A stretch of 64,000 bases of DNA from Brevibacillus reuszeri (GCF_002897295.1 NZ_BEXF01000003.1:310001-374000); one strand, 5' to 3'. Counted from the stretch's first letter, positions 1-10,461 are shown. The notes: a model not told the origin generated them from the sequence alone. Made by a program: numbers and translations.

Positions 1-103
1 TGATTACACCCACCTCAATTAGTCGCTTTAGAAAGAAATTAGTAGCTAAAATCGAGAGGGTGGGGTAATATTCCATAAGCTAAAACCCTTGTCCTGCCTA
101 CTC

Positions 104-892
104 TCAGCTAATCTTCGCCTCAATCCGCAGCTTGTCCGCCACCATGGCGATAAACTCGGAGTTGGTCGGCTTCGCCTTGGTGTTGGAGATTGTGTAGCCA
201 AACAAGCTGGAGATGGAGTCAAGATTACCACGAGACCATGCTACCTCGATAGCGTGGCGTATAGCGCGCTCTACGCGGCTTGCGGTAGTGTTGAACTTTT
301 TGGCAATGTCCGGATACAGCACCTTTGTAATGGAACCGAGCAGCTCCACGTCGTTGTATACCATCGTAATCGCTTCACGCAAATACAAATAACCTTTAAT
401 GTGCGCAGGAACTCCAATTTCATGGATGATGCTGGTAATGCTCGCATCGAGATTGCGCCCTCTGACTTGCAGAGTTGATTGAGGCTTAACAGAAGAAACG
501 AAGGATGAGGCCGGTTTGGTCGTAATGATTTGACGGATGCGCTGAGCCAAAACTTCCATGTCAAACGGCTTGAGAATGTAATAAGCTGCACCAAGCTCGA
601 CTGCTTTTTTCGTGATTTCTTCCTGGCCAAAGGCAGTAAGCATAATAATCTTCGGCTGTGGGCTCAGACGCATCGCCTGGATTTGCTCCAAAACAGCCAA
701 GCCATCTAAATGAGGCATGATGATGTCAAGAATCAGGACGTCAGGTACCCGATCCTGCAACAAGCGTACTACTTCGTTGCCGTTGTATGCCACACCTACT
801 ACATTCATGTCATACTGGCTGCTGATGTACTCTTCTAACAGGTTTACAAATTCTCGGTTATCATCTGCCAACAACACTTCAATCTTGCTCAA
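104..892 (-). CDS. spo0A: Sporulation master regulator Spo0A
   Basis: Response regulator that commits the cell to sporulation when phosphorylated by the phosphorelay. The N-terminal receiver domain shows the acidic pair in LLADDNREF and the phospho-acceptor Asp56 in [13 protein letters not shown]. The C-terminal half is the Spo0A DNA-binding effector domain with [16 protein letters not shown] place the start at a TTG (892) because AGGAGG lies 7 nt before it and the protein then begins [12 protein letters not shown], matching the family; this gives 262 aa against about 267 in B. subtilis. An upstream in-frame start would add 16 unlikely residues. It lies directly after spoIVB, as in other spore formers, and has its own promoter region with several 0A boxes. 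Confidence 0.97.
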   Translation of the reverse strand: MSKIEVLLADDNREFVNLLEEYISSQYDMNVVGVAYNGNEVVRLLQDRVPDVLILDIIMPHLDGLAVLEQIQAMRLSPQPKIIMLTAFGQEEITKKAVELGAAYYILKPFDMEVLAQRIRQIITTKPASSFVSSVKPQSTLQVRGRNLDASITSIIHEIGVPAHIKGYLYLREAITMVYNDVELLGSITKVLYPDIAKKFNTTASRVERAIRHAIEVAWSRGNLDSISSLFGYTISNTKAKPTNSEFIAMVADKLRIEAKIS

Positions 893-997
893 AGTCGTTC
901 CTCCTAACAAATGGACGGTCTTTTGGAAAGAAGGTGGCAATCTAGAGGTTGAAAATTTCTAAATGGATAAGTCCATCCCATCTTTTCACTACAAAAA

Positions 998-1026
998 TAA
1001 TTCGACAAACGCATATCCATTCCTGC
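998..1026 (-). promoter_or_regulatory. Putative sigma-H promoter of spo0A
   Basis: On the minus strand GCAGGAATG (1018-1026) and GTCGAATTA (998-1006) are separated by 11 nt. They fit the sigma-H consensus RNAGGAWWW / RNNGAATWW closely. In B. subtilis spo0A has a sigma-H promoter (Ps) in this same intergenic space. The -10 element overlaps a perfect 0A box, so Spo0A could act directly on its own promoter. The assignment rests on consensus matching only. Confidence 0.65.
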
Positions 1027-1096
1027 TAATGACGAAAGATTGAATGATTTAAGTGATATTTCGACAAAGAAACCTTCTTTCATACTATATTCGGCA
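1001..1096 (-). promoter_or_regulatory. Array of four 0A boxes upstream of spo0A
   Basis: The 0A-box consensus is TGTCGAA (TGNCGAA). Minus-strand copies are TGTCGAA at 1001-1007, TGTCGAA at 1060-1066 and TGCCGAA at 1090-1096; a plus-strand copy TGACGAA lies at 1030-1036. Their starts are 29-30 nt apart, about three helical turns, so they lie on one face of the DNA. The layout predicts autoregulation of spo0A. Confidence 0.6.
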
Positions 1097-1154
1097 AAGT
1101 TGACGACAAAATGGAAAAAGCCGCCTCGCTTACATGCGTGACGGCCCGTCGTAT

Positions 1155-2495
1155 TCAGGCAGGCTTATCCGTCTTGGCTTTGGACTCGGACTGAGGTGTA
1201 TTCCGGACATTGATTCCTGCATCCTGGAGCATCCATTCGATATAACAGCCATAGCCAGACGTTGGATCGTTTACAAACACATGGGTAACTGCACCGACGA
1301 TCTTCCCTTTTTGAATGATAGGACTACCGCTCATTCCTTGTACAATACCGCCTGTTTTTTCTAAGAGCCGACTATCGGTTACTTTGATAATCAGTCCTTT
1401 TGTAGCAGGAAAATGCTGCTTGATCACATTCATGATTTCGATATCGAACTCTTCCACCTTCTGCCCATTTACTACGGTCAAAATCTTTGCAGGACCTTCC
1501 TCGACCTGCTCCGCAAGTGCAATCGGCAGCGGTCGATTGTAGTAGCTACGTTTAGGCTCGTCCTTCATCTTTCCAAAGATGCCAAAAGGAGTATTCTTGG
1601 TGATGTTCCCAAGTACTTCGCTCTCATTGTAAAAGCGAGCAAACTTCTCACCAGGATTCCCACTTTGCCCTTTTTCAATCGAAGTAACACTCGCCTGTAC
1701 GATCTGACCATCTCCAACCACGATGGCTTGTCCAGTATCTACGTCTGAAATGACATGCCCCAGCGCTCCATATGCTTTGGAGCCAGGATCATAAAAAGTG
1801 AGCGTCCCGACACCCGCTGCTGAGTCGCGGATGTACAAGCCCATGCGATACTCATTGTCCTTTTTATCCTTGGTTGGCTTCAAAGTAAGATTCAGCTTTT
1901 CCTTACCACGTACGACGAGCAGTTGAACGGGACTGTTCTTCTTTCCTGCCTCATTGATCAGCTTTTTTACATCATTCATGTCATTGATGTATAGATCATT
2001 CATTTTAATGATCATGTCGCCCGCATGAATGCCAGCTTGCTCTCCAGGAGAGAATTTGGAAGTCCCGTTGTCCACCAAATGGTGACCAACAACGAGGACA
2101 CCTGCTGTTTGCAGCTTTACCCCGATTGATTGTCCACCAGGGTATAATCGCAAATCCGGCAATACGTTAACTTTGACAGCTGTCAGCGGAATGTTTCGCC
2201 ACTTTACCTGTAAATTGGCTTCACCGGCCCGACGCGGCTCAACGGACATGGGCTTACTTAAATCAACGGATACTTCACGTGCCTCTGTCCCATTGACGTG
2301 TAAGATGTCGGGATTGCTGTTGATCAGAGTGCCCATGACTGGCATGGAGACGCGCAACTGTTCGAGGGACCCTTCCATGATTCGCAATTCTCGAGGAAAG
2401 GATGACAGATCGCGGAACGGGGTGGAACTCACGACAAGCGCCGTGATGAGGAGAACGAGACTTCCCATCCATTTTCTTTTGTTTTGTCGGATCAC
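1155..2495 (-). CDS. spoIVB: SpoIVB serine peptidase (S55)
   Basis: Forespore-secreted signalling protease that triggers pro-sigma-K processing by cleaving SpoIVFA in the intermembrane space. An N-terminal membrane anchor (WMGSLVLLITALVV) is followed by a PDZ domain around residues 120-205 and a peptidase domain with the likely catalytic His in GALGHVISD (near 247) and Ser in GMSGSPI (near 389). The start is a GTG at 2495 with AGGAG 9 nt upstream; a TTG at 2501 would add two residues. It sits between recN and spo0A as in Bacillus. Upstream, CATTATAAG on the minus strand (2553-2561) resembles a sigma-G -10 element, but I find no convincing -35. Confidence 0.95.
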   Translation of the reverse strand: MIRQNKRKWMGSLVLLITALVVSSTPFRDLSSFPRELRIMEGSLEQLRVSMPVMGTLINSNPDILHVNGTEAREVSVDLSKPMSVEPRRAGEANLQVKWRNIPLTAVKVNVLPDLRLYPGGQSIGVKLQTAGVLVVGHHLVDNGTSKFSPGEQAGIHAGDMIIKMNDLYINDMNDVKKLINEAGKKNSPVQLLVVRGKEKLNLTLKPTKDKKDNEYRMGLYIRDSAAGVGTLTFYDPGSKAYGALGHVISDVDTGQAIVVGDGQIVQASVTSIEKGQSGNPGEKFARFYNESEVLGNITKNTPFGIFGKMKDEPKRSYYNRPLPIALAEQVEEGPAKILTVVNGQKVEEFDIEIMNVIKQHFPATKGLIIKVTDSRLLEKTGGIVQGMSGSPIIQKGKIVGAVTHVFVNDPTSGYGCYIEWMLQDAGINVRNTPQSESKAKTDKPA

Positions 2496-2623
2496 CAGCA
2501 ATCACTCCTACCGTTCCCTACCTACACCTAAAAGACACCTCCACCTTGTGTACTTATAATGTTGCCTGCCGATCAACGGATTATGTCAGGAAAATAACCA
2601 CTTGGGGATGCTTTTTGCTTGGC

Positions 2624-2656
2624 ATAAAAAAACTGTCAACCTGAATTAGTTGACAG
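2624..2656 (-). terminator. Rho-independent terminator of recN
   Basis: The minus strand shows an 8-bp stem CTGTCAAC/GTTGACAG (2649-2656 and 2633-2640) with an 8-nt loop, followed by a run of seven T. The upstream arm overlaps the last codons of recN. It separates recN from spoIVB, which fits sporulation-specific expression of spoIVB. Confidence 0.85.
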
Positions 2657-4370
2657 CCTTTCTCTCACGACCGAGGAGTATCATCTCGCGCGCATGTTCT
2701 TCTGTTTTAGCTGTTACTTCCGCCCCACTCAGCATTCGAGCCAGCTCGGTAACACGATCATCATCCGATAATCTGCTCACGATCGTCTTTGTCTCGTACT
2801 CACTCATTTCTTTCTTGATCAGAAAATGAGCATCCGCCATTGAAGCAACCTGCGGCAAGTGAGTAATGCACAGCACTTGTCGCTGTCCAGCTACGCGAGC
2901 GAGCTTTTCGGCAATAGCCTGAGCCGCTCTGCCGCTCACTCCTGTGTCAACCTCGTCAAAGATCAGGGTTTCGACCTGATCCGTACCTGCCAGAATAGTC
3001 TTTATCGCCAGCATCACACGTGACAGCTCACCGCCTGAAGCGATTTTCGCCAGCGGGCGCAGAGGCTCACCCGGATTCGGCGAGATAAGGAATTCGATCT
3101 GGTCCATTCCGTTGGCATCGACTTGCCGCTTGATTCCGTCAATTTCGACCCCGTCTTCATCTGGCGTTTGTCGCACATCGATGGCAAAACGGGCACGCTC
3201 CATATGTAATTCCTTTAGCTGCTGCTCGATCTCCTGTGCCAGCTTGCCTGCACACTCCTGGCGAATCACGGACAATTCCAAAGCCTCAACAGCGAGGTCA
3301 GCAGCAAGCTCTGTCAGACGCTTTTCAATCTGCTGAAGCCGATCTTCATAATGATGCATGTCGTCCAGCTCATCCTGAATGGTGGCCGCGTATTCCAAAA
3401 TATCGTCCACACTTTTCCCGTACTTGCGTTTCAAGAATTGAATCTGGTCCAGTCTACTCTCCACTTCGGCCAATTGCGCCGGCTCGAAGTCCATCTGATA
3501 GGAGAGCTGTCGCAATTGATGCACGACATCCTCAATCTGGTAATACGCTGTTTGCACGGTTTCAAGGATCGGGGCCAGCTGCTCTTCATAACCGACAATC
3601 CGCTCCAAATCACCCATAGCATGTCCCAGCCAGTCCATACCCTTTTGATCTCCATGCAGGGAACGATAGGCATCCTGCATGGTGGAGTACACCTTTTCTA
3701 TGTTCATCCACTTCTTGCGCTGAGCAAGCAGCTTTTCATCCTCGCCGGGCGTCAGTTCTGCTGATTCGATCTCGTTTAACTGATACTCCAGAAGATCGAT
3801 TCGCTGCACCAGCTCCCGTTCATTGCGTGCCATCCGTTCCAAATCCTGCTTCGTTTTGCGAAAAGCCGTGTACAGCTGAGTGTACTCGTGCTTGGCAGAA
3901 CCCAATGCCGCTTCGCCGTATGCGTCCAGCCAGTTAATATGCTTGTCGGCCTGCATCAGCATATGCGTATCATGCTGCCCATGAACGGTCACCAGCCAAG
4001 GCCCTAGCTCTCGCAGCATCGCCAGAGTCACCAGCTGCCCGTTTAAACGAATAATGCTCTTCCCCTGATTAGAAATGTCCCTGCGCACCACCAGCATGCC
4101 GTCCTGCTCGATCTGCACGCCTACATTGGCGCAAACGGCCAGGGCAGGGTGCCCCGCAGGCAGCTCAAACAGTCCTTCCACTTCCGCACGAGATTCCCCA
4201 TAGCGGACGAAATCGGCAGAAGCGCGTCCTCCGAGCAGCAGGCCCAATGCATCGATGATGATTGATTTTCCGGCTCCGGTTTCCCCCGTCAGTATATTCA
4301 AGCCTTTTTGAAAAGAAACGGTCACTTCTTTTATGATGGCAAAATTTCGGATAGAGAGTTCTACTAGCAT
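2646..4370 (-). CDS. recN: DNA repair protein RecN
   Basis: SMC-like ATPase that acts early at double-strand breaks. The N-terminal ABC half begins MLVELSIRNFAIIKEV and has Walker A GETGAGKS (about 29-36). A long central coiled-coil region follows, and the C-terminal half has the signature LASGGELSRVMLA, Walker B LIFDEVDTGVSG and the H-loop CITHLPQVAS. The length of 574 aa is typical. It lies 15 nt after argR in the conserved argR-recN-spoIVB order and ends in its own terminator. Confidence 0.97.
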   Translation of the reverse strand: MLVELSIRNFAIIKEVTVSFQKGLNILTGETGAGKSIIIDALGLLLGGRASADFVRYGESRAEVEGLFELPAGHPALAVCANVGVQIEQDGMLVVRRDISNQGKSIIRLNGQLVTLAMLRELGPWLVTVHGQHDTHMLMQADKHINWLDAYGEAALGSAKHEYTQLYTAFRKTKQDLERMARNERELVQRIDLLEYQLNEIESAELTPGEDEKLLAQRKKWMNIEKVYSTMQDAYRSLHGDQKGMDWLGHAMGDLERIVGYEEQLAPILETVQTAYYQIEDVVHQLRQLSYQMDFEPAQLAEVESRLDQIQFLKRKYGKSVDDILEYAATIQDELDDMHHYEDRLQQIEKRLTELAADLAVEALELSVIRQECAGKLAQEIEQQLKELHMERARFAIDVRQTPDEDGVEIDGIKRQVDANGMDQIEFLISPNPGEPLRPLAKIASGGELSRVMLAIKTILAGTDQVETLIFDEVDTGVSGRAAQAIAEKLARVAGQRQVLCITHLPQVASMADAHFLIKKEMSEYETKTIVSRLSDDDRVTELARMLSGAEVTAKTEEHAREMILLGRERKAVN

Positions 4371-4385
4371 CGCAAGCGACCACCT

Positions 4386-4835
4386 TTACAGCATTTCCAT
4401 AAAGCGTTTGGTCACTTCATGTGTATTTTCTTTGGAACGACAAATAATCAGGATCGTATTGTCGCCACTGATCGTTCCCATAATTTCTTCCCATGGGAGA
4501 TTGTCAATCAGCTCGGCAACGGCATTGGCGTGTCCTGAGAGTGTCTTCAATACGATAAAATGGTCAGCTTGATCAATACTGATATACGAATCAACCAGCA
4601 TGCGTCTCAGCTTTTGTAACGGATTGAACTTTTGTTCAGCAGGCATTGAATACTTATATCGACCATCAGGAAGTGGCACTTTAACCAGATGCAATTCCTT
4701 GATGTCTCGGGATACCGTTGCCTGGGTTACGTTAAAACCTGCCCCACGCAGACGCTCCACCAGCTCATCCTGAGTTTCGACCTCTTGATTACTGATGATG
4801 TCCCGAATTCGTATATGTCGTTGCCCTTTGTTCAT
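4386..4835 (-). CDS. argR: Arginine repressor ArgR/AhrC
   Basis: Arginine-dependent hexameric regulator of arginine synthesis and breakdown. The N-terminal winged helix includes [24 protein letters not shown] reading into the recognition helix, and the C-terminal oligomerisation/arginine-binding part has [14 protein letters not shown]. The ATG at 4835 is chosen because GGGAG lies 8 nt upstream and the protein then starts [14 protein letters not shown], giving the usual 149 aa. It begins 5 nt after the nadK stop, so translation is probably coupled, and it precedes recN as in many Firmicutes. Confidence 0.96.
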   Translation of the reverse strand: MNKGQRHIRIRDIISNQEVETQDELVERLRGAGFNVTQATVSRDIKELHLVKVPLPDGRYKYSMPAEQKFNPLQKLRRMLVDSYISIDQADHFIVLKTLSGHANAVAELIDNLPWEEIMGTISGDNTILIICRSKENTHEVTKRFMEML

Positions 4836-4840
4836 ATGGA

Positions 4841-5698
4841 TTACTCCCATTCCCCTTGTAATTTCGTTCGAATTGCCTCGAAAAAGCCGCCTTTTTTCCA
4901 CCTGATTAACGGCGTAACAAATGGAGACTTTTTGATGTAAATATGGTCGCCGCCCTCGAGTCGATAGCCAAACTGTCCATCAATCGATAAGCCCATCTCC
5001 TGATGAATCGCATCTACTTCTACGCGAATCACCTGATCACTGGACAAGACCATCGGGCGTGCTGTCAACGAATGCGGAGCAACCGGCGTCAGTAATAGCA
5101 TGTCCACATTCGGTGCTACAATCGGACCACCTGCTGACAACGAATACGCGGTCGAGCCGGTCGGTGTTGACACGATTACACCATCACCGCTAAAAGTAGC
5201 AACGTAGGCGTCATCCAGATATACCGCGCACTGAATGATGCGACAAAAAGAGCCTTTGGCAATTCCAATGTCATTCATTGCTGTATACGTTCCCAAAGTC
5301 GAGCCTTTGCGGACGAGGGATGCCTCCAGCATCGCGCGTTCTTCTATATCGTACTTCCCAGAGAGCAAATTATCCACAGCATGCGGCAGGTGCTCCGGCT
5401 CGGCTTCTGATAAAAAACCGAGAGTTCCTAAATTAATCCCAAAGATCGGAATGGATCTGCCTGCAAGCTGACGTGCGATTCCGAGCAGGGTTCCGTCACC
5501 GCCCAAAACGCAGACCAGATCAGCTTCTCTGCCTATTTCTTCAATGGATGCTCCCAATTCAGAGCGCCCCAGATCCGACGCAATATTCTCATCCAAGAAA
5601 ACGCGTGCGCCTCTGACCTCAATTAAATAGAGCAGCTCTCTTGCGACAATGCGCGCTTCTGGTTTTCCTTTGTTCACGATAATTGCAATTTTTTTCAT
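4841..5698 (-). CDS. nadK: NAD kinase
   Basis: ATP-NAD kinase making NADP+. It shows the family GGDGT motif ([14 protein letters not shown]) that binds the phosphate donor, the conserved NDI in [12 protein letters not shown] and the glycine-rich [16 protein letters not shown]. The ATG at 5698 has GGGGTG 6 nt before it; a GTG three codons upstream is less well placed. Length is 285 aa. In B. subtilis the two NAD kinase genes lie elsewhere; here nadK sits between tlyA and argR, an order I recall from clostridia. A terminator separates it from tlyA, so it may have its own promoter. Confidence 0.95.
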   Translation of the reverse strand: MKKIAIIVNKGKPEARIVARELLYLIEVRGARVFLDENIASDLGRSELGASIEEIGREADLVCVLGGDGTLLGIARQLAGRSIPIFGINLGTLGFLSEAEPEHLPHAVDNLLSGKYDIEERAMLEASLVRKGSTLGTYTAMNDIGIAKGSFCRIIQCAVYLDDAYVATFSGDGVIVSTPTGSTAYSLSAGGPIVAPNVDMLLLTPVAPHSLTARPMVLSSDQVIRVEVDAIHQEMGLSIDGQFGYRLEGGDHIYIKKSPFVTPLIRWKKGGFFEAIRTKLQGEWE

Positions 5699-5763
5699 AT
5701 GGCCCACCCCAAACTCGTTGGTTGGAAATCCTTATACAAGTATACAACTTTTCTTGCATAAAT

Positions 5764-5806
5764 AAAAAGCCTCGAATGTAACTTTACGCCCGAGGCTTTT
5801 GTTTTC
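5764..5806 (-). terminator. Terminator after tlyA
   Basis: Inverted repeat AAAAGCCTCG / CGAGGCTTTT (5764-5774 and 5791-5800) with a 16-nt loop. The minus-strand transcript ends in a T-rich run after the stem; the plus strand also continues into T-rich sequence. It lies between the tlyA stop and the nadK start. Confidence 0.8.
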
Positions 5807-5810
5807 TTTT

Positions 5811-6629
5811 TTATTTCAGCTTTGCATGTGCAGCAGCGACCACTTCTGTCACGCATTGTAGCCAGCTTTCCGAATCCATCCCTGCATTGCTTTTTTTGAG
5901 ATGCATGACGAATTCGATGTTGCCCTCTCCTCCTGTTATCGGAGAAAAATCCAATCCTTTTAAGGCAAAGCCGAGACTACTGGCAAATTGTCCAATATCC
6001 GTGAGCACAGCTTCGTGGATTTCGGGCTCTCGAACAATGCCGTTCTTTCCAACCTTCTCTTTACCAGCCTCAAATTGCGGCTTGACCAAAGCCACTACAT
6101 CCCCGTCTTGCTTTAAAAAGCGATACAGCACAGGAAGAATCAGCTTCAGCGAGATAAACGAAACATCGATGGACGCCGCATCAGGCAGCTCTCGTTCAAA
6201 TCCAGCCGGGTCCATATGCCGGAAATTGGTCCGTTCCATTACGACTACGCGCTCATCCTGGCGCAGGCTCCATGCAAGCTGGCCATATCCCACGTCAATC
6301 GCATAGACGAGCCTTGCCCCATTTTGCAGAGCACAATCTGTAAACCCGCCGGTCGACGCCCCAATGTCCATCATGACCCGTTCAGTAAGGTCTATATTAA
6401 ATACCTTGAGTGCTTTTTCCAGCTTCAATCCACCCCTACTTACGTAAGGGTGGACCTCGCCTTTCACCGTAATGGCAACATCCTCGGGAAACTTTGTACC
6501 TGGCTTGTCGCAGCGTTCATTCGCTACTTGGACCAGACCAGCCATTACCGCCGCTTTTGCTTTCTCTCTTGTTTCATAATGTCCTCGTTCAACCAGGAGG
6601 ACGTCAATTCTTTCTTTTCTTATGCTCAT
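5811..6629 (-). CDS. tlyA: TlyA-family rRNA 2'-O-methyltransferase (YqxC)
   Basis: Predicted 2'-O-methyltransferase of rRNA, homologous to B. subtilis YqxC. The N-terminal S4 RNA-binding domain spans about residues 1-65 ([18 protein letters not shown]), followed by an FtsJ-type Rossmann domain with the SAM motif [20 protein letters not shown] and [11 protein letters not shown]. It overlaps the dxs stop by 4 nt (ATGA), indicating translational coupling. Length is 272 aa. The exact modified nucleotide in this organism is not known from sequence. Confidence 0.93.
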   Translation of the reverse strand: MSIRKERIDVLLVERGHYETREKAKAAVMAGLVQVANERCDKPGTKFPEDVAITVKGEVHPYVSRGGLKLEKALKVFNIDLTERVMMDIGASTGGFTDCALQNGARLVYAIDVGYGQLAWSLRQDERVVVMERTNFRHMDPAGFERELPDAASIDVSFISLKLILPVLYRFLKQDGDVVALVKPQFEAGKEKVGKNGIVREPEIHEAVLTDIGQFASSLGFALKGLDFSPITGGEGNIEFVMHLKKSNAGMDSESWLQCVTEVVAAAHAKLK

Positions 6630-8512
6630 GCTTCCACTACGCCCTTCGAAATTGGTAACAGGGTACGCACACGAGAAGCAATATTCTCCGCTGTGAGTCC
6701 TACTTCCTGACGTTGTTCCTTGACACTGCCATGCTCAACAAAGTAATCGTCTACTGCGATGATCTGTACATTCATGCCATGGTAGCCCGCTCGGTTGTAG
6801 CATTCGAGAACAGCACTACCAAAACCGCCCATCTCTGAGCCTTCCTCGACCGTTATAATATCGTAGCCTTCCGCAGCCAGGCGGAACAACAGCTCCTCGT
6901 CAAGCGGTTTGCAGAAGCGTGCATTAATGAGCATCGGCTTGATTCCTTCAGCTTGAAGCAGATTGACTGCCTGCTCTGCGATTTCGAACACGTGACCGAA
7001 AGAGAGGATTGCTACATGCTTTCCTTCTCGCACGATCTCGGCTTTACCGATTGGCAGCACTTGAAGCTCCTCATCGAGTGGTACCCCGCGGGCAGGGAGA
7101 CGAGGATAACGATACGAGATCGGACCTCCCTCATAAACGGAAGCCGTTTTCATCATGTGACGCAATTCATTTTCATCTTTGGGAGCCATAATGACCATGT
7201 TCGGGATGGCACGCATGAAAGCGATGTCGTACATGCCCTGATGTGTTTCTCCATCCGCTCCAACCAAACCAGCGCGGTCTACGGCAAACGTAACATTGAG
7301 CTTTTGTCGCGCAACGTCATGAATAAGCTGATCGTACGCTCTTTGCAGGAATGTAGAGTAAATGGCTAGCACCGGTTTGAGTCCTTGTGTTGCCAAACCC
7401 GCAGCAAACGTACATGCGTGCTGCTCGGCAATCCCGACGTCGAACAGACGATCTGGGTATTTTTGACCAAACGGAATGAGACCGGAGCCAGCCGGCATCG
7501 CAGGAGTAATCGCGACAATCGACTTGTCTTCACCCGCCAGCTTTATCATCGTATCTGCAAAAACAGATGTATAGGTCGGTGCAGACTTTGGTGTATCGCC
7601 TGATTCGATCTTGTAGGTTCCGATTCCATGCCATTTGACCGAATCGGCCTCCGCAGGCGCGTAGCCTAATCCTTTTTTCGTAATCGCATGAATCAGAACA
7701 GGACCTTTTGTCTGCTTGGCTGTCTTCAATGTATCAAGCAAAAGCTCCATATTATGACCATCAATCGGTCCAATATAGGTAAAGCCCAGCTCTTCGAATA
7801 GAACACCTGAAACGAGCAAATACTTCATGCTGTCCTTGAATCGCTCCGCCATATTCACTAATTTGCCGCCAACAGCAGGAATGGATTTGAGCAGGGCTTC
7901 TACCTCATCCTTTGCCCAGCGGTAATTTTCAGTCGAGCGTATTTTTCCCAAGTAATTGTGCAGCGCGCCGACGTTAGGTGCAATCGACATTTCATTGTCG
8001 TTTAGGATGACGATGACGTTTTTGTTTTCATGTCCAATGTGATTCAAGGCTTCCAGTGCCATACCGCCTGTCAAGGCACCATCGCCGATGACCGCAACGA
8101 CATGGTTTTTTTCCTTTTTCAAATCACGAGCAGTTGCCATTCCCATCGCAGCGGACAAGGAAGTACTGCTATGACCGGTTTCCCAAACGTCATGTGGGCT
8201 CTCCACCATTTTGGGAAATCCACACAAACCTTTGTACTGGCGCAGTGTCGGAAACATCTCACGACGACCAGTCAGCATTTTATGTACATATGCCTGATGT
8301 CCAACATCCCAAATCAGTTTGTCCTTTGGGCTATCAAATACATAATGCAAAGCCATTGTCAGCTCGACTACTCCCAGATTTGGAGCAAGATGCCCCCCTG
8401 TTTTTGAGAGTGTCTCAACAAGGAATTGCCTGATCTCATTCGCCAGCGCATAGAGCTGCGGCATTGTACATTTTTTCAGGTCCTCTGGATCATTTATAGA
8501 AGTAAGCAGCAT
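6626..8512 (-). CDS. dxs: 1-deoxy-D-xylulose-5-phosphate synthase
   Basis: First enzyme of the MEP isoprenoid pathway, condensing pyruvate and glyceraldehyde 3-phosphate with thiamine diphosphate. Key motifs are [15 protein letters not shown], the ThDP/Mg motif [17 protein letters not shown] and the transketolase C-domain with [14 protein letters not shown]. Length is 628 aa. GAGGA lies 6 nt before the ATG. It heads dxs-tlyA. In B. subtilis it directly follows ispA; here a convergently read M3 peptidase gene separates them, so dxs needs a promoter in the 8.5-8.76 kb gap. A TATAAT at 8642-8647 on the minus strand is a candidate -10, without a good -35. Confidence 0.97.
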   Translation of the reverse strand: MLLTSINDPEDLKKCTMPQLYALANEIRQFLVETLSKTGGHLAPNLGVVELTMALHYVFDSPKDKLIWDVGHQAYVHKMLTGRREMFPTLRQYKGLCGFPKMVESPHDVWETGHSSTSLSAAMGMATARDLKKEKNHVVAVIGDGALTGGMALEALNHIGHENKNVIVILNDNEMSIAPNVGALHNYLGKIRSTENYRWAKDEVEALLKSIPAVGGKLVNMAERFKDSMKYLLVSGVLFEELGFTYIGPIDGHNMELLLDTLKTAKQTKGPVLIHAITKKGLGYAPAEADSVKWHGIGTYKIESGDTPKSAPTYTSVFADTMIKLAGEDKSIVAITPAMPAGSGLIPFGQKYPDRLFDVGIAEQHACTFAAGLATQGLKPVLAIYSTFLQRAYDQLIHDVARQKLNVTFAVDRAGLVGADGETHQGMYDIAFMRAIPNMVIMAPKDENELRHMMKTASVYEGGPISYRYPRLPARGVPLDEELQVLPIGKAEIVREGKHVAILSFGHVFEIAEQAVNLLQAEGIKPMLINARFCKPLDEELLFRLAAEGYDIITVEEGSEMGGFGSAVLECYNRAGYHGMNVQIIAVDDYFVEHGSVKEQRQEVGLTAENIASRVRTLLPISKGVVEA

Positions 8513-8766
8513 TGGTATTCCTCACTTTCAACTGTTCGTTCTCCGGCGATTGTGCATGCTGCAAATCAATCTAGCCAATGGAAAACTCGGCTCTCTTTTC
8601 TTTCAATAAAGCCTTTACTCCGCTTATTTTCAACTTGATTCATTATAACGGTTTCTTATTAAAAACACCACTTTTCCTACATACCTCGTAACAGACTGCG
8701 CAAAAACACCAATTTCTGTTAAAATAAACTCGATCGACAAAAACGCGTAAGTGAGGTGTGATCGCT

Positions 8767-10461
8767 ATGAAGTTCACAGAAATTACATACAGCCGTGTAG
8801 ACATGGATCAAATCGAAAAGCAATTCACAAGCCTGTTGAATGCATTTCAGAACGCGGCAAGCTTTGAAGAACAGGATAAGGTAATGGGACAGTTGAATGA
8901 GCTGCGCCAAGAAGTAGAAACAGCTCGGGAGGTGGCGCAAATCCGCCACACCATCAATACTGAGGACCCGTACTACAAAGCTGAGCAGGACTATTGGGAT
9001 GAAGCTGGTCCCTTGTACCAAGGAATGATTTCCCGGTACTACGATGCGATCGTCCACTCTGCTTTTCGTACCGACCTTGAGAACAAATGGGGAGCACAGC
9101 TGTTTCGGCTTGCTGAAACAACCTTAAAAACGTTCTCACCTGAAGTTGTGGCTGATTTGCAGGAAGAAAATCGGTTGACGAGTCAATACACAGCGTTAAT
9201 TGCTTCCGCCAAGATTATGTTTGAAGGCGAAGAACGCAACCTTCCACAGCTGATTCCTTTTCAAAAATCTACGGATAGACAGATGCGCAAACGTGCATTT
9301 GAAGCCAAGTATCATTTTCTAGAGCAGCATACCGAAGAACTGGATCGCATTTACGACAGCTTGGTAAAGGTACGCTCGCGAATCGCGAAAAAACTCGGCT
9401 TTAAAAACTTCGTAGAGCTTGCCTACGCCCGGTTAAATCGAACTGACTACAACGCAGATATGGTAGCAGCCTTCCGCTCCCAAGTACATGAGCACATCGT
9501 ACCTGTTGCGACAAAGCTGATCAAAAGGCAGCAAGAACGCATAGGCGTTGATACTATGAAGTATTACGATTTGGACTTTGATTTTGCTACAGGCAATCCG
9601 GCTCCCAAAGGCTCCCCCGAATGGAACGTGGACAACGGGAAAAAGATGTATGCGGAGCTGTCAGCCGAGACTGACGAGTTTTATACCTTCATGCTCGACA
9701 ATGATTGTCTGGATCTAGTAAGTAAAAAAGGAAAGGCAAGCGGCGGCTACTGTACCTATATGAGTCACTATAAGCTGCCTTTTATCTTCTCCAATTTCAA
9801 TGGAACCTCTGGCGATATCGATGTGTTGACGCACGAAGCTGGTCATGCTTTTCAGGTGTATGTGAGTCGTAGATTTGAGGTGCCTGAGTACCACTTCCCA
9901 ACCTACGAGGCATGCGAAATCCACTCAATGAGCATGGAATTTTTGACTTGGCCGTGGATGGATCTCTTTTTTGAAGAGGATACGCAGAAATACAAATTTG
10001 CTCACTTGAGCGGGGCACTCCTGTTCATCCCGTACGGTGTTGCTGTAGATGAATTCCAGCATGCCGTTTATGAAAAGCCAGAGATGACCCCACAAGAACG
10101 GAAGCAGACGTGGCGTGAGATTGAGCACAAGTACCTGCCTTATCGAAACTATGATGAAAATGCTTTTTTGGAAGCAGGGGGCTACTGGCAGCAACAAGCC
10201 CACATCTTCCGTGATCCGTTCTATTACATCGATTACACGCTTGCTCAAATCTGCGCCTTCCAGTTCTGGAAACGCTCGCAAGATAATGCCGAAGAGGCTT
10301 GGTCTGACTACCTTGCTTTATGTAAAGAAGGCGGCAGTAAATCGTTTACAGAGCTGGTTGCCTTCGCTAAGCTGTACTCGCCTTTTGAGGATGGCTGCAT
10401 TGAATCTGTGATTGGCGAGATTGAAAACTGGTTAAACAGTGTTGATGACAAGCAGCTGTAA
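8767..10461 (+). CDS. M3-family oligoendopeptidase (PepF-like)
   Basis: Cytosolic zinc oligopeptidase. The zinc site HEAGH (His near residue 356) lies in DVLTHEAGHAFQ and the downstream Glu ligand is in EACEIHSMSMEF. Length is 564 aa from the ATG at 8767, which has GAGGTG 8 nt upstream; a GTG at 8758 would overlap that ribosome site. The N-terminal part is the helical PepF-type domain. It is the only plus-strand gene in the first 25 kb and sits between dxs and ispA with a shared terminator toward ispA. Its substrate is not visible from sequence; peptide recycling is the family role. Confidence 0.92.
   Translation: MKFTEITYSRVDMDQIEKQFTSLLNAFQNAASFEEQDKVMGQLNELRQEVETAREVAQIRHTINTEDPYYKAEQDYWDEAGPLYQGMISRYYDAIVHSAFRTDLENKWGAQLFRLAETTLKTFSPEVVADLQEENRLTSQYTALIASAKIMFEGEERNLPQLIPFQKSTDRQMRKRAFEAKYHFLEQHTEELDRIYDSLVKVRSRIAKKLGFKNFVELAYARLNRTDYNADMVAAFRSQVHEHIVPVATKLIKRQQERIGVDTMKYYDLDFDFATGNPAPKGSPEWNVDNGKKMYAELSAETDEFYTFMLDNDCLDLVSKKGKASGGYCTYMSHYKLPFIFSNFNGTSGDIDVLTHEAGHAFQVYVSRRFEVPEYHFPTYEACEIHSMSMEFLTWPWMDLFFEEDTQKYKFAHLSGALLFIPYGVAVDEFQHAVYEKPEMTPQERKQTWREIEHKYLPYRNYDENAFLEAGGYWQQQAHIFRDPFYYIDYTLAQICAFQFWKRSQDNAEEAWSDYLALCKEGGSKSFTELVAFAKLYSPFEDGCIESVIGEIENWLNSVDDKQL

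Noticed and set aside
2553-2600. Sigma-F/G promoter of spoIVB
   Set aside because: CATTATA fits a sigma-G -10, but no -35 at the right distance; mentioned only in the gene entry.
8697-8725. Promoter for the M3 oligopeptidase gene with TAAAAT at 8720
   Set aside because: No acceptable -35 at 16-18 nt; left out of the feature list.
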